Assembly (NCBI GenBank): GCA_009823395.1
Contig: CM020506.1
Location: 22,132,001-22,196,000 of the forward strand
From: Thamnaconus septentrionalis
Lineage: Eukaryota; Chordata; Actinopteri; Tetraodontiformes; Monacanthidae
DNA: 64,000 nucleotides
Direction: 5' to 3'
Under the pieces are notes generated by a model. The model did no database searches, had not been told where the DNA came from, and saw nothing but the letters and a program-made list of their open reading frames with translations. Position 1 is the first letter of the stretch; each line of letters begins with the position of its first letter. Positions 1 through 28,128 of this stretch are shown piece after piece. Made by a program: the position numbers and the translations under genes.

Positions 1-345
1 TTGTGTCAACTAAGTCTCTTAAGCTCCTGTTAAAAAGTTTGACTGGACCTCAGTGAGAAAGTGTGGAGGAGCCAGCAGAGTCCCAGAGGTGGGCTGGAAT
101 GTTTCACTGAGCTCTGTGGGAGGAGCCAAACACATCTGGTGCAGAAATAAGCAGTCAAGGGAAGACAGGAGATTATATTTAGGCCTGACCTCTCAGCGGA
201 CTGACAAATTGGATTCGTACATATTTGAAAATTGGAAAATTGCTATTGTTGAATTTCCTAAGTCATTCAATGTTTTATTTTTAATCTTTTTTCAAATGGC
301 TGCCAATGACAGTCCGGTGTCAATAAACTCTGAATTTCATCATTA
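1..345 (+). other. Possible 3' end of an upstream gene
   Basis: An AATAAA hexamer at 322-327 is followed by T- and GT-rich sequence, as expected for a polyadenylation site on the + strand. The preceding 300 bases read as AT-rich untranslated sequence. The open frame at 53-346 does not start with ATG and resembles no protein I know. This could be the tail of a 3' UTR whose coding part lies outside the window, or a chance hexamer. Confidence 0.25.
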
Positions 346-3213
346 AGTGTTTATATGCTTAAAAATGCGAGGAAAAACACAATCTACTTAGCTGATACCT
401 CAAAAGAATGAAATGAATGAGCAACGCATTGTCAAAGTCTTAAATTGTTAACAGAAGAAAACACAAATCAGAAAAGCAGGCATGTGAGAGGAGGATTTGT
501 CAGGGAAGTTTTACAACTCTGGGTAAAAAAACAAATCCCATACAGATCATTGTTATGTGCCATTGTTATGAGAGGCCTCAGGGATCAATAGAAATGAAAA
601 TGTAACGAATAACTAAACTAAAACTAACTAAGAAAGTCTGGCCTTGTTGTTTTTTTAGAAGTAGGTTTCTGCTGCAGGTAAATAAGTGAGCAAACACGAA
701 ATGGTTGAGACAGTTTCCTGTCTTGCCTGTAGTCATAAGCACCACTCTGTACAAAAAAAGTGATGACATCACCGCTCACCTCTTTTCGAACAGAGCCTGT
801 TAAGCTGGGCTTTTATGCCTTCCGCGTGTCCTTCGGACTTTTACAGGCCTGTGAGTCACTTCATTTAGCTGTTTGAGACGTACAGTGCGTCTGTGTCTGT
901 CCCAGCCGCATTTCTGCAGGGTGGAAATGTGCCTGCTGCTTTTGCATGACTGTGCCAGATAGGAAGATTTCTTGATGTAAAGTGTTTCTTCCTGCAGTGC
1001 AGTTCTGCCTGCCTATAGCCTGCACATCTCACACACATCATAACTTGAATGGTTCCCTACTGGCTGTGTGTGTGCTGCTGCTGCTGACGGTTGTCGGCTG
1101 TTCTTTTGTGATTTTTGTTTCTCTAGAAAAACAACAACATTGTAACTGATTTGCATTTAACAAAATTTTGACACCAGAAAAACCTGTCAGCATGGTGGAA
1201 ATAACTCTCACTGTCTGCACTGTATTTTTCCTCATGCAAAAAAAGAAAGGAACATAAAATTCAGTATTTGAAATATAAAATTAAATACATTTCAAATATA
1301 TATATATTATGACACTGACATTAGTCAACTCTCTAACTGCTTCTGACTGCAGACTGGGGCATTAAAAAAATGCATGTGGTTGCACATCTGTGGAAAAAGT
1401 CATAACGTCTTCCAAACCTTTGCTGCATGTTGGGCTGCGTTTATTTAACTCTTCTTCCACTGGAAAAGTGGTCAGAAAAGTGGTTATGTCATGATCACAG
1501 CGTCTTTATTTCAAAAAGTACTTTCTTTCAATCTGTCCAGTATGTGGTCCTGGAAAGATTTTTTTTAATTTTTCAAAGAGAGAGGTCATACAAGTAGCTT
1601 TGAGGTTTTTCAAATGACACGGCGGTCTGTGGCCCACCAGGATGTCCAACACTTGTCGAAGTTTAGCAAACATAATGGCTTGTTTGTGTTTGGAGTACAC
1701 AAACATACGCCATTTGTTTTACAGTGCACAAACCTGTGGGTACGTTTGGCAGAGTGACAGCTGGGCTCAAAATTCAAACTGCTGATCGGGTATCACGACG
1801 TTTAATATGAGTTGCCATAACTTCTTCCTGTGTGAGCAGAAGACAACTGTGCTGCTGTGCACGCAGCTCCGGTCCGGCCACCACAGGACTGGACGTTTTA
1901 TTTTTATTTTCAATCTTAATCGATCATTTGAACTGACAGAAGCAGTTGATGATTTGAAACCAACAGGTTTTGTGACAATGTGGATTCTGTGTTTCCTGTA
2001 TTTGTTGTTTCAAGTATCTACACGGGAAAAAGCCAATTATAGACATTTTGTTAAAGGGGAAGCCCATCCAGAAAACTCCATCTACATGTGGTTGTCTTCA
2101 AAGCCAACCAATCAGAGTTTCCTTCTGCCAGTTGGACTTGTGCGAAACTAATTGAAGCTGTTGAGTCCAAATCTAGTTGCGTGTCAAGACTCTGTGACCA
2201 TCGGCGGTCTGTCACAACGAGCATGTAGTTTCTGGTGTAAAAATACCACCCAGTTCAGTTAAAACTGCTGCTTTAACCACATCCACTCTTGTCTCTTCAG
2301 AAGTACAAAGAGGTGCTTCTTCTTGTCTTCTTCTGTGTTTTTTAAAGGCAGCTTTTAGCTGCTTCCCAGATATTTTCCCCCATCCAAAGGTCTTCAAGAG
2401 CTGAGCTGTAAATGGCAGGACTTCTCTCTTTCTTGGTCCAGTCCAGTTGCCCCATAAACTCAAACTCAAGCAGTGTGGCCACCTTGGACAGCTGAGAGCC
2501 TGAACAGACATGAACATGGACTGGTTCTTTAACACTAAGACCAGCTGAAAGCTATTGTGACTGGAGCTTCTAGACTTGTAATTTGAAGTCAGGTCACCAT
2601 ATTATTTAGTTTTAGGTGTAAACTATTGCTGTTTGCACTAGGCTTTCATCCTCTGCTGTAATGATGCCTTATGACATCAGCTGCTATTGCCTTTCTTTTA
2701 TGACTATGATAGATGGATGTTTACATTGTGTAGCCCCCTTGTGTGTCAAGCGGTGGATCCTGCACATGCAGGTGTGGTGGGTAAGTGACGGAGCATTGCC
2801 TGTACCCTTCAAAATGGACCAATGTCCACATTTGAATATGAGTCAGTCCTTTTTTTCTTGCAGTATAATTTGCATGAAGGGCCGAGTGTCTCTCTGAGCC
2901 AATTGGCTGAAAGCTTTGAAAGACCCTGAAACATGCAAACGCAGGCAAATGTTTTCGGGAACCATACAAGGAAAAGAAGCGAGGCCCTTATGATCAGGTG
3001 CTGGCTGATCTTTGCATTGTGTGCAATTCTCGAAAATCAACAATAGTAGGTAGGGTCTGTCTCGTGAAGAACCTACCATTTTTTACCCTTAAAAAACCGT
3101 TTAGATAATATTGGCGTTTAATCAGCCGTTTGTTTAAATATTCATTTCAGACTCAATTTGTTTCCTTAAAGACATAATAAAAAAAAAAAACAAGCAGCGA
3201 CTTTTTCTGCTTA
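346..3213. other. Intergenic sequence upstream of avil
   Basis: I see no supported coding exon here. The short open frames on both strands lack homology and splice context. The segment should contain the avil promoter and at least one non-coding first exon, because a pyrimidine-rich AG acceptor ends at about 3213, 27 bases before the avil ATG. I could not locate that upstream exon or a clear TATA box. Confidence 0.4.
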
Positions 3214-3240
3214 GATTGATTGTTGGAAACTGAGAGCAAC

Positions 3241-10462
<7,222 letters not shown>

Positions 10463-10686
10463 TGAGGTTATTTTTATTAATGTCATATTTGTTCCTACAA
10501 TCAATGTCTAACCACTTTCCCTGACATATCTGTTAACTAGTTTGAAGAAAGTGCATTGTGTATTTTCCACTTTTATTGACTAGTGCGTTGAATTGTCACT
10601 GTTAAACTTATCTTTATTATTTAACGGGTCCGAATTTTGTAAAATGTGATATTACTAAAACTTGATTGTCTTGATTATTTATGAAA

Positions 10687-10692
10687 AATAAA
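10687..10692 (+). terminator. avil: avil polyadenylation signal
   Basis: A canonical AATAAA lies 225 bases after the advillin stop codon and is followed by a T/GT-rich stretch. It implies a short 3' UTR of about 250 nt. Confidence 0.8.
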
Positions 10693-11338
10693 CAGTTTAT
10701 TCTGCTGTGTTTGTCTCTGATTTTGACAAACAACTTGAGACTAACATTTCACCTCTTCGGTTCCAGCCAAAGAAAAGGAAATTTAACATAATTAAAAATT
10801 AAAATTGACATAAATGATAAAAAAAAAAAAAAAAACATCAGAACCAATGGATGGTGTGAACAGAAAACAATGCCAATACTGCCGTCTGTTGGAGAAACAA
10901 CGTAACACTCAAAACCACACCCCTCACCTTTCAGAGCCAGGATGAGTAGATGCAGTGAGTCACGACAGCAACAGAGATGAGTAGTGCATTCAATGTAAGT
11001 ACATAGTGTAGGCAATGCAAGTATAATGTGTATGTCCAAAGCCATGCATGAGTCTAAAAGCAAAGTGGCATAAATTCAGTTGTTCATTCTATCTTAAGAT
11101 CATCTTTCATCATATGAAATGAATATTAATATGACATTAATATAGGTAATATAAGGAGAAATGTGACAATGTGAAGACATGCTGCCTTTAAACAGATGAC
11201 AGTCATTGTCTTCCTCATCCTGCACTGGTTAAAGGTTTCTAAAGGTGCATAGAAGTGTCTTGCAATGCTGCCTGGAGGAAAGTCAATATTCTAAAACAAC
11301 ACATAATAACACACAGACATCAAGGATTATTCCCTCCA

Positions 11339-13350
11339 TTTATTTTGATATGTCTATAATGTCATTTCAGAGAATATAAATTTATTTCTTTAACTGTAGA
11401 ACATTTCTTTTTACAAAGTTCAGTAAAAGTATCGTAAAATAAGTAAAATATCACACACACCAACTGACACTCAGAAGACCAGGTTTAGATTAGAAAAACA
11501 TTTGATTGCCTGATTAATTGTCATTTTCACTACCGACTGAACTCAAGGTAAGAGAACTTGACAGCTTTAATCATTACAAACGTAAGACTTGAGTGAAGTT
11601 AAAGCAACAAAAACAACCAATGATTGTGTTGTTTTTGTTGCCAGTCATACAGTAACATGGTGGCAGGAACATACCAGCAACTTGTGGAACCAGCAGGCAC
11701 AACAGAGTCAAGTTTTGACATGTCAAACAGTACCATGTAAAAATGAAAGACTAGACTACCATGTGCCAAAGACTGACTGGGCACCATGTTCGCTTTCAAC
11801 TTATAAAACTTACATCAACATAAAAAAGAAAAAAAAAAAAAATAAAAGTTGAAAAATCCTCTTCTTCTTAATGGCATTTCTAGAGTAAATAAGTTTAAAC
11901 AAAGCACTGAATAACATCAGTGTGAACATACTTATAAATAGCAGATACGGGCAGTCTGGATATAGATTTACATTCTTAGGTGCTCATGCAAAGTTTTGCT
12001 CAACGTGAAAGGGGCTGTACAAGCATTAAAAAAGCTGTAACATTGTAAAAGATAAACATTTCTTTCAAATAAAAAAGATCAAATACAAAGTGTCTACAGC
12101 AATACAAGACTTTGAAAGAGACTCATGTTTCAGCAACTTTCACAGCAGATGTGAAAACACACACTACCAGCATGCAGAGCGGTGCCTGCAAGTCTGCCCA
12201 TGACTTATCTGTAATGTGTTGTAAAGGGAATGTTGTCTTTATTATGTAGTCTGGCACATCCATATAAACGCCATATAAAACCATTTCAAAGTGCAAATGC
12301 AGCTAAAGGAATTTCACCCAAATGTATAGAAAAACGGAAACGGTTCTAGAAAAAAATAGGGACGGGGTCGTACAAAAATGTAAAAGGTCAGCAAAGGCAG
12401 TAAACAGGTGGTATTTCCCAACAGTATCAGTAACAGTACCTTCAAATCTTAACGTGTCCTAAAAATACCTGCATGCATTCTACTAGAGACCTACGTGAGA
12501 CGCAGAGCAAAGAGCAATCTGATAGTAAAAATGAATACATAATAAAAAATAAAAAAAAGACAAACATCTGAAACCTTCAGATTGTCTCCCGTTTCCACGT
12601 GTGATGATGTTAATGTGAAAACAACAGGGAACAAAATACCCTTTGAGCCAACTGTGTTTTGTCCACACGTTAATCTGCTGTCCTGGCAGCTAAAATTCTA
12701 AACAGTGTCTAAAAGAGGTAACTGGTCAAAGCAGCGTGGAGCATATTTTTTAAAGTCAAAATGTTCAAAAGGAATAATTGGAAGTTAATATAAAGTGGTT
12801 GGAACGGTTGGACTTCCAGCCGGTAAACCGCCTGGTTCCTGAGTTCATTTGTCTCCTATTTACAAGCGAAACGCTTCTACGTTGCCTAAGAACTGCGCTC
12901 AACGTTCTGTCTTCCCAACTGCTGTTGTCAAATATCGTACCAGTGAAAAAAAAAACATGGAATTTCTATTCTTTCCTGGTGTAATTTCTTTCTTATCAAA
13001 ATGATTAGAGGCTCAAAGTGACGCCTTGTTTTGCTATCTGTACCTAGAAGGTACGAAAGATAAAATGACTAAATCCACTCAAAAGCTGCAACATGCACGT
13101 TTTGTTTTGTTTTTGGTGTTTTCTCAACAAATAAATCCAACACTAGTCTGCTAACTCCTCTTCCCTGTCACTGCAACCACTTTCACCGTTTGCTGAAAAA
13201 AAACATACATCGCAATAATGTGTAAAACCTCAACTTAGATAGCTTTTCACCCCTAATGCTCAATAAATATCTTGTATCTGTTTTTACCCTCTGGTGGAAG
13301 ATTTAGAAAGTAGTTTCAGCCACGAGCAGGCTGAACAACGGCGGTGCTAA
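11339..13350 (-). other. Probable long 3' UTR of the minus-strand LRRFIP-like gene
   Basis: These 2 kb follow the stop codon at 13351-13353, are AT-rich and contain no convincing ORF. Minus-strand AATAAA signals (TTTATT on +) at 11339-11344 and 11381-11386 are candidate ends. Closer hexamers also exist, for example near 12238, so a shorter UTR is possible. Confidence 0.45.
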
Positions 13351-21337
<7,987 letters not shown>

Positions 21338-21339
21338 GT

Positions 21340-21545
21340 TTGGTGTTTGTGTTTGTGAAGTTGTTATTTAGAGAAGAAACACCCCCGTGTGTCCGAGGTG
21401 AGTGTCGCTGTTGTGCGGTTTGTTTCCTACGCAGCTGTGTGAGTTCAGACGCCGACGCCCAGGCCTGACACTACGGCAAGCCAAGGCAGCCAAAAGAAAA
21501 TGCTTAAAGTCCGCCCTCGCTCCGCCCACTCGCAGTGTGAGGTCG
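21340..21545 (-). promoter_or_regulatory. CpG-containing promoter region of the LRRFIP-like gene
   Basis: Directly upstream of the minus-strand ATG at 21337 is a stretch much richer in CpG than its surroundings (around 21395-21545). It includes a GC-box-like CCGCCC at about 21522-21534. No TATA box is evident. Position and composition suggest a TATA-less promoter. Confidence 0.45.
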
Positions 21546-22270
21546 ATGGTTTGGCATTTGTTTGTTTATGTTTTGCTTGTCAAAAGTCAGGCAAACACAA
21601 GGCGATTTGCAACACAGGTTGCGAAATAGTTTATGCCTCATGACTATATTAAGTAATATATATAAATGGTTTTTAACGCATACAACACCCGCAGGAGCCA
21701 AAATAGCCCTTTATTTTTGTTCCCCAACGCCTGTATTTAATGAATTGCTTAATTAGCCTCAGCAGTGTGGACAAGGCTTCACATTTTCCGTTGATCGTTT
21801 CTTTTCCATTAGGCGTTTCTTTATGTTCTGGAACTTTTTGAACACGTCAGACAGCCAAGGAAAAGCTCTACAGTGCTAATTTTAAAACAGAATGGACTTA
21901 AAGACGATATAGTCGCGACAGTATAGTCTTTTTTCCTTGTGTAGTGTCTGAAACATCCTGTGACAAACGCCAGGAGCCATTGTATCAGGAAACAGTAGTA
22001 AATTTAGATGAAGCAGGTTGTACTGGAGGGTCACCCTCCTGTTAGAAAGCAGAACGGTTACTCTGAAGAAAGGTTTGTTTGCAGCCCCATACAACACACA
22101 ATATATTTTAACATATTCTTTATGATCATCCCCATACAAACATTTCCCATGTGACCATTAACCCTATTTATTCTGACACAGTTGTGTACATTCTCCCAAA
22201 ACAACGACCATCTATTAATTAAATCTGTACATATACCTGATGCCTGGTTATTCCAGCGGAATAAACTTAC

Positions 22271-22390
22271 TTCTGTAATCAAGTCCATGTCAACAAGGAC
22301 TCCTTCATTATCTACACATAACTGCTGCGTGACAAACCACTCATGAGACTCCGGACGTGCTGTAGCCTGCTTCGTCGCTGACGGCTTCAT
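22271..22390 (-). CDS. Orphan exon-like ORF, possibly an alternative first exon of the LRRFIP-like gene
   Basis: A minus-strand ATG at 22390 opens 40 codons (MKPSATKQ ... VLVDMDLITE) ending exactly at a consensus GTAAGT donor (22265-22270), phase 0. Composition is protein-like, with no low complexity. Exon 20882-20959 downstream begins in phase 0, so a direct splice would keep the frame. It does not fit an acceptor inside the first coding exon. On the + strand the same area has an AAG|GTGAGC donor at 22423/22424, so it could also be a bidirectional promoter region. I do not recognise the peptide, and it may belong to another gene. Confidence 0.35.
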
Positions 22391-22423
22391 CGCACCTACT
22401 CCCGCACCAAGCTGGCTGAAAAG

Positions 22424-24880
22424 GTGAGCATTTACTCACATTAAGGGGCGCTGGTTTGTTTCTTTAAGCTATTGTGTGCTTGTGGACTGGCCACGCCGTA
22501 AAGATCATTTGTGTGGGTGCGCATGGTTGTGTTGGTGTTTGGGGTGACGCCTCGTCTAAATTTGGGTTTATTGCATTGTAGGCAATGCAGTGGGGCGAGG
22601 GTACAATAGAGAAACACGATGAAGTTAAGAGAAATACCTTCTGGGAAAGAAGAGGGGAAAGAGCTAAAGCTAAAAACTAAAACTAAAAAGCTAAAAGCTA
22701 AATAACCATGCAAGATAAATGAAAAGGGGGCCCATATCTTCTTAACAGCGAGACGTGTGAATTGCTTTAAGAAGTCGTGATGGGCTTTTAAAGACGTTGA
22801 ACTGAAATGAAGGAATGAGGAAATGAAGACATGAAGACATGAAGAAATGAAAACATTAAGTAAAGCGATGACATATGTTACAGGAAGCTGCAAATTCACT
22901 TTAAAGCCCTCTGGGAGGCGGTATTAGACAGGCCTAAGATCCTAAACATTCTCTAGGAGAGTTCAGCTCGGTTGTCAATGAACAACAGGAAGTGTAGGGA
23001 AAGTATTTGAATGTATATTTGAATGCCCACTTTGACGCTGGCTGACGAGCTACGTCTGATGCTGTTTCGTTAAATATTCTACATTTCAAGCATAAATTTA
23101 GTTTGAATAAAGAAAGGGAAGCAGCAAAAGCATGCTTAATTAGGACAGTATGAATGTGTTGATTTTAGACAAGTTGTTGGTTGTGTTTTGATTGTGTAGT
23201 TGGTTTGACTGTGCATGTGTGAGTTAATTAGTGGGATGAAGCGCTTTTCTTTTTTTGGTTTCTTGGGATTATTGCTTAGTGCCTTTGTCTGTTGACTGCT
23301 CATATTGTGTATGTGTGTGGATTTTGTTAAAGTGTATTGGTTGAGGAAAGATCTTACATCACACATGTTGGAAGTGATAATAAAATATTCGTGATGTATA
23401 AGTGGAGACATGCTGTTTTGTTTCTTCAGTGCTAAAAACACATGAACGTAATGGGGACTCAATATGTAGACATAAATTTGCTTAAACCTCTGAAAGGACG
23501 AAGGAGTGTGATCCAGTGGCATGGGGACCCAAGACGACCAACACTCTTCAACGGTTGCAGGAGGCTGCCGGAGCTACAGTTTGCCAGAGTACCGCCTACC
23601 GTGTACCGCCGACACACTGCTTTTCTGTCAGGGTGTGCGCCCTCAGCCTTTTGTCCTCCCAGACTCACCCGTAAGCCAGCGCAGCAGTGGATGACAGGTG
23701 CCAGGGCGTGTCCACCAGGGTGGGCCTGCACACCATGTCTCTGGGGCCCACTGCTGCCGCAAGGCCCCAGTGTCCATGTGTGCCACGAGGAGGCCTGGGA
23801 GGAGTCTCGGTGGTGGAGAGGCTGTGTACTGGCAGGAAAAGACTTATGGAATATGCAGCAGTTCTGAAAGCGAGAGGCAACAGGCTGACGGGAAGCTGGC
23901 ATGCACCTTCCCTCTAACTACTGCACTAGACGCATCGCAACACCCTGTGGACTAGGCCACGACACACCACACACACACACACACACACAGGGGAGAGAGT
24001 GAGGGAGACCTCTTTCTCCCAGCATACTTGCATGTGTGTGTGGTCTTTGAGGAGAACTTCCAAACTTGACTCGTGCAGAATAGTTTTGTGTTTTGGAGGC
24101 CAGGGAGAATTTTTCGCTCTGGCGTTTGACGTGCATTGATTCTACGGTTGAGTTGATTTGTTTCCAGGAGAGTTGAGTAAGATGTTCACTGTCTGATGAT
24201 TACAGTAGACTGGAAGCCCTTATCAATTTTAATGTAGCGGAGCAAGTTTGCTTTTCCTAGTAGGAGGAGTGACAAAAGCCCCTCTTCTCCCAACCATTCT
24301 TGTGATAGGGAAAGGAAAACACAGAGTGGTGAAAGTAGAGTGAAAATATCCTTTTCTTTTTTTAACTTGCATTCTCCTGCAAGAAGGAGAATTATTTTTG
24401 GCCTAAATGAAACAACTTATTAGCTTTCTAAGACACTTAAGTTCATTTCAGTTCATAGTTTAATAATAATAACAATAAATTAAAAAAAAAAAAAACAACA
24501 ACTTTGCATTTGTCTTTAAGGACCTCAAGAGTCCATAAGTCACTGAACTCTTCTTTTCTTTCATTTTCTTCTTTTTACATTTTTGTTGCGTTTGAACTTG
24601 GGCCCTCGAATTTGACTCACAAGCTCTTTTGAATAAACACCTGCAATAATTTTCATAGTTCATTTTTAACAGATTCAGGATCAAATAAAAATCAATTGGT
24701 GTATTTGTGGAGGATATAAACTTTTTTTGAACATACTTTGCATATCTTTATCAGCGCATGTAACTTTTAATTTGTTTTTATATTGGCTGGATGAAGATTC
24801 TCTTATTGATATTGACCAACCTTGGCCATTAGAAGGGACTCTTAAACCTGGATGTGATTAATACAGTGTCAGTACTTGTG
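22424..24880. other. Repeat-rich spacer between the LRRFIP-like gene and gdf11
   Basis: No supported gene. It contains an imperfect ATGAAGAC repeat (about 22807-22855), a short CA repeat (about 23970-23990), and a block at 23460-23960 that is clearly more GC-rich than its flanks and open on both strands for over 140 codons. The block resembles no protein I can name. Its position upstream of a gag-like remnant means it might be retroelement-derived, but I cannot show this. Confidence 0.4.
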
Positions 24881-24899
24881 GTTAAGCTGAGCAGAAGAA

Positions 24900-25502
24900 A
24901 GGTAAGAACAGACAGAAACATAGGGGGAAAAGACAGACTGAGCTTGAAAGAGAAGAAGAGATCCGAAGAAGTGATTGCGAAGAATATTAGGGAAAAAAGG
25001 AATTGATGGAAAAGGCTAACATTCCTAATTCACACACTACTTCTCTGAAGAGTCCCCCACCCTATGAGAAGGAGGTGGAGTACAATGATGTTTATCCTCA
25101 GCTTCCAGCGATTAGTCAAGAGGGAAAGTAAAGCATGAAGGAAGAGGACGCACAAATAACCGAGAATGGAAAGGCAAAGACATCTATAAAACTGTATCCC
25201 ACCTCCAAAAGTAAAATGAAGGTGTATCAGGAAAGTAGGAACAGAGAAATGTAAAGACGGTTGAAAATGAGAAATGATGCGGATCAAGTCATCGGAGGTT
25301 ATGGTGCAACTGTTAGATAAATGTCCCATAGAGAAGAAGAGTGGAGCGGGGAGAAGTGGAGAGGAGCGGAGAGGAGGGGAGAGGAGAAACAGCAGTCTCT
25401 TAGAGAAGAGGGTCGTATAGACCAGTGTTGTTTTGACATGGGTGAATCCAGCACTCAAGAAAGTCGAAATATTTGGAAGAACTGGAGTTGACAGAGAGAT
25501 CA

Positions 25503-25536
<34 letters not shown>

Positions 25537-26250
25537 GATTCCCAAAGTTAAGCACCTCGGGTTATACTTGCGGCAAAATATGTCCAGTTAGTGTTTAAGT
25601 GTTTGCGGATAAAACTTTTGAGTACGAACCTTGGCAGAAAACAGACATGTCAGACATACTTGGGAAACTATCTCTCCAGGATGGAGCGCATCTTTGGATT
25701 TCAAAATTAGACAAACTTTTAGTGGGAACACAGCCTGCAATAGGTTACATCAAAATACTTTTAGCTAGCCTCCTTGGGGTCTCAGCCAGGGAAGACATTT
25801 TGCAAAAGGCTGGACCTTTTCCTTATGTGGTGACCGCAGTAAATGATCCCGAGTTATTTTCCACAAACACAGTTCAGTTGTGGGGAGCGCTGGGAGATGT
25901 ATTTCCGACACGTTCATCCCAATAAGATTCTTATTGAGCCGTTGGGACAGCAAGAGAACCTGAGGTCCTATGTGTCAAGAGCTCTTCAAGTTTGGAGAAA
26001 GGTTACAGGTTATTGTCCATCCTTAAATCAAATGGAGCAGACCACTCTGCAAGCTAAAATACAGAAGGGATTGCCCCTGTCGGTACGTAGTAAGTTGGCA
26101 GAAGTAGTTGGCTAAAGAAGTTTACACTGATCATATTGCACACCAGGTTGAACTGTATCACAAAAAGGAGCAGGAACAGAAAGATAAGGACATTCTTAGG
26201 AAACTCAACCAAATACAGTTGGTAGAAGAAACAGGCTGTAGTTATGGAAA
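24900..26250 (+). pseudogene. Degenerate endogenous retrovirus gag-like remnant
   Basis: Near 25046 a frame reads SPPPYEKEVEYNDVYPQLP, a PPPY late-domain motif in the charged, proline-rich setting typical of retroviral gag between matrix and capsid. After many stops and an A run of about 28 bases (25507-25534), capsid-like sequence follows at about 25600-26115 in two frames separated by a frameshift near 25900 (LRSYVSRALQVWRK, LQAKIQKGLPLSVRSKL). A charged Lys/Glu-rich segment extends to about 26235. I found no protease, reverse transcriptase, integrase or envelope after it, and no clear LTR pair. It is a non-functional fragment; the lineage is uncertain. Confidence 0.6.
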
Positions 26251-27917
26251 CTAAGTCTCACCCATCACCACAAATGCAGCAGGACCAGACCCAGCTTGAA
26301 CTGCCCCAGCTGTCATTTGTAACTCCTATTGCTTCTCTTCCTCTAACAGTTTTCAGTCAGTCACAAACATTGATAGGAAGAGGTCAAGGAAAGCTTGAAA
26401 GGAACATAAGAAGTGATTTTCAATTAAGTTTTCTGCAGGATTCACGATTATGACATTATTATGACAATAGCTGTGCAGTTTGGCCATTATGCTCATGACT
26501 GCTATTAGTTGACAGAGTTTTTTCCAGAGGAATCTTCAGAAGGAAAGTCACAGCTATCCCGAGGAACCTATGGGGATGCATGTCTTTTGAGGATGCTTAG
26601 AAGACTTGGATGGGTTTAAGTGATAGTGCCAGGTGATCAGGTCCAGATGATACTATTGACCAGGACGGATGCATATTTAAAAGTATCCATTTTGATTGTT
26701 TAAAAAACAATGAGCAACTGTTATGGAGGAGGCTCATTGCAATGTCCACGTACAATCCAATACACAGTGTGCATTCAGTATATCAAGCATGATAGTATCT
26801 CTGGGAATGTTTTGACATGACAGCTGATGTGTTTAGTTGTGAACGTCATTGCTGAGTCACCAGGTTTACAACTTCCTTCTTGTATTGAATAACCGTGGAT
26901 GAGGATTATGAAGTATAGAACCAAAACCATGGGGTGCTGAATGACTCACAGTGCCTTGGATTTGTTTCCAGATGCTGCACTAATGAAATCCAACTTCATT
27001 TTTTTTTTTTTTTTTTTTTAAACATTATCATGTTCAGAATGAGATTGACGCTCCTCACTATGTTTTTATGACTGGGCTGTGAGCCAGGTCTGTGCTTCAA
27101 AGAAACAAATAATTTGGGAGTGACATGGACGCATGGTTTTGTCATGTAGGCCGGTTGCTCAGCGCTGTTTGGCCCATTAGTGCATTGGTGCGCCAAAACG
27201 CAACCTCGAGTAAATACAGCTGCGCCATTATTTTCCTCCAGGAGGTGACGCTAGTAGGTCACTGATGAGCGTGAGCGAGTGCATGAGTGCAGCCAAGTCA
27301 TTTTAAAGTGGAATAAATACAAGTCCACAGCAGTAATATAAATTGTTGACCGCCATCCATTGAGTTAAAAGACATTTAGCTTTAAGATGAGTGTGGCTGA
27401 CCATGATTGTGCAAATGTCGAAAAAAGATATATTTACCAAACAAATGTGCATATAAATGAAACAAGCTACTATGCACAAAGTTTTACAAAAAAAAAAGAG
27501 GGGTAATGCAGGACCATGTTTTTTGTATTTTTTATTTTTGTAAATGACTTTTGATTCGATATGGATGAAGGGTGCAACATCCCTGAAACCTATTCAAAGT
27601 TTTGTCTTTCTGTGTGTAAAACTGGACAAGCCAAAATTAGATGGGCGTGTACTTAAGTATTAAAGTGTTAAAATAAAAGGTAGGGGTTCATTGTTATTTT
27701 AATATATCATCTGCTTTTGCCAGAGGCAGCACATTTTTTTCAGTCAATCGGTGTGGATTTGAGTTAGACAAACTTGTGCAACTTTTTTTAAAAAGAGCAT
27801 CATCATCAAACCAAGATCCCTCATGCTTGACTGTGTCGCCTCTTTTGGTGAAGATCTAAGAGGGATTTATGATGTTATCATTCTGTGTAATAAATCATTA
27901 ACTGAGCAAAGTGAGAC
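26251..27917. other. Spacer upstream of gdf11, no gene seen
   Basis: AT-rich sequence with many stops in all frames and a T run of about 19 bases near 27000. It may hold more retroelement debris, but no motif is recognisable. Confidence 0.4.

Positions 27918-27979
<62 letters not shown>
27918..27979. repeat. (ATT)n trinucleotide microsatellite
   Basis: About 20 uninterrupted TTA units lie 190 bases upstream of the gdf11 CCAAT box, so length variation here would change promoter-proximal spacing. Confidence 0.95.
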
Positions 27980-27981
<2 letters not shown>

Positions 27982-28128
27982 CAATAACGCAACTGATCCA
28001 TATGCGATGTAGTGCGACGTTGTGAACTGTAAAAACATTTATATACTCATGACAGTGCGCGCACCCTCCCTCTGCTCTGTCTCTCTTGACTTGGTGACAG
28101 ACCTAAAAGCCTTTTGTTGCAATCTTAG

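Noticed and set aside
53..346. 97-codon + frame at the left edge
   Set aside because: The frame begins with a non-ATG codon and has no recognisable domain. The region looks like 3' untranslated sequence.
3220..3240. Seven extra residues at the advillin N terminus from an upstream TTG
   Set aside because: The upstream codon is not ATG and an acceptor ends at about 3213, so this is 5' UTR. The ATG at 3241 gives the family N terminus.
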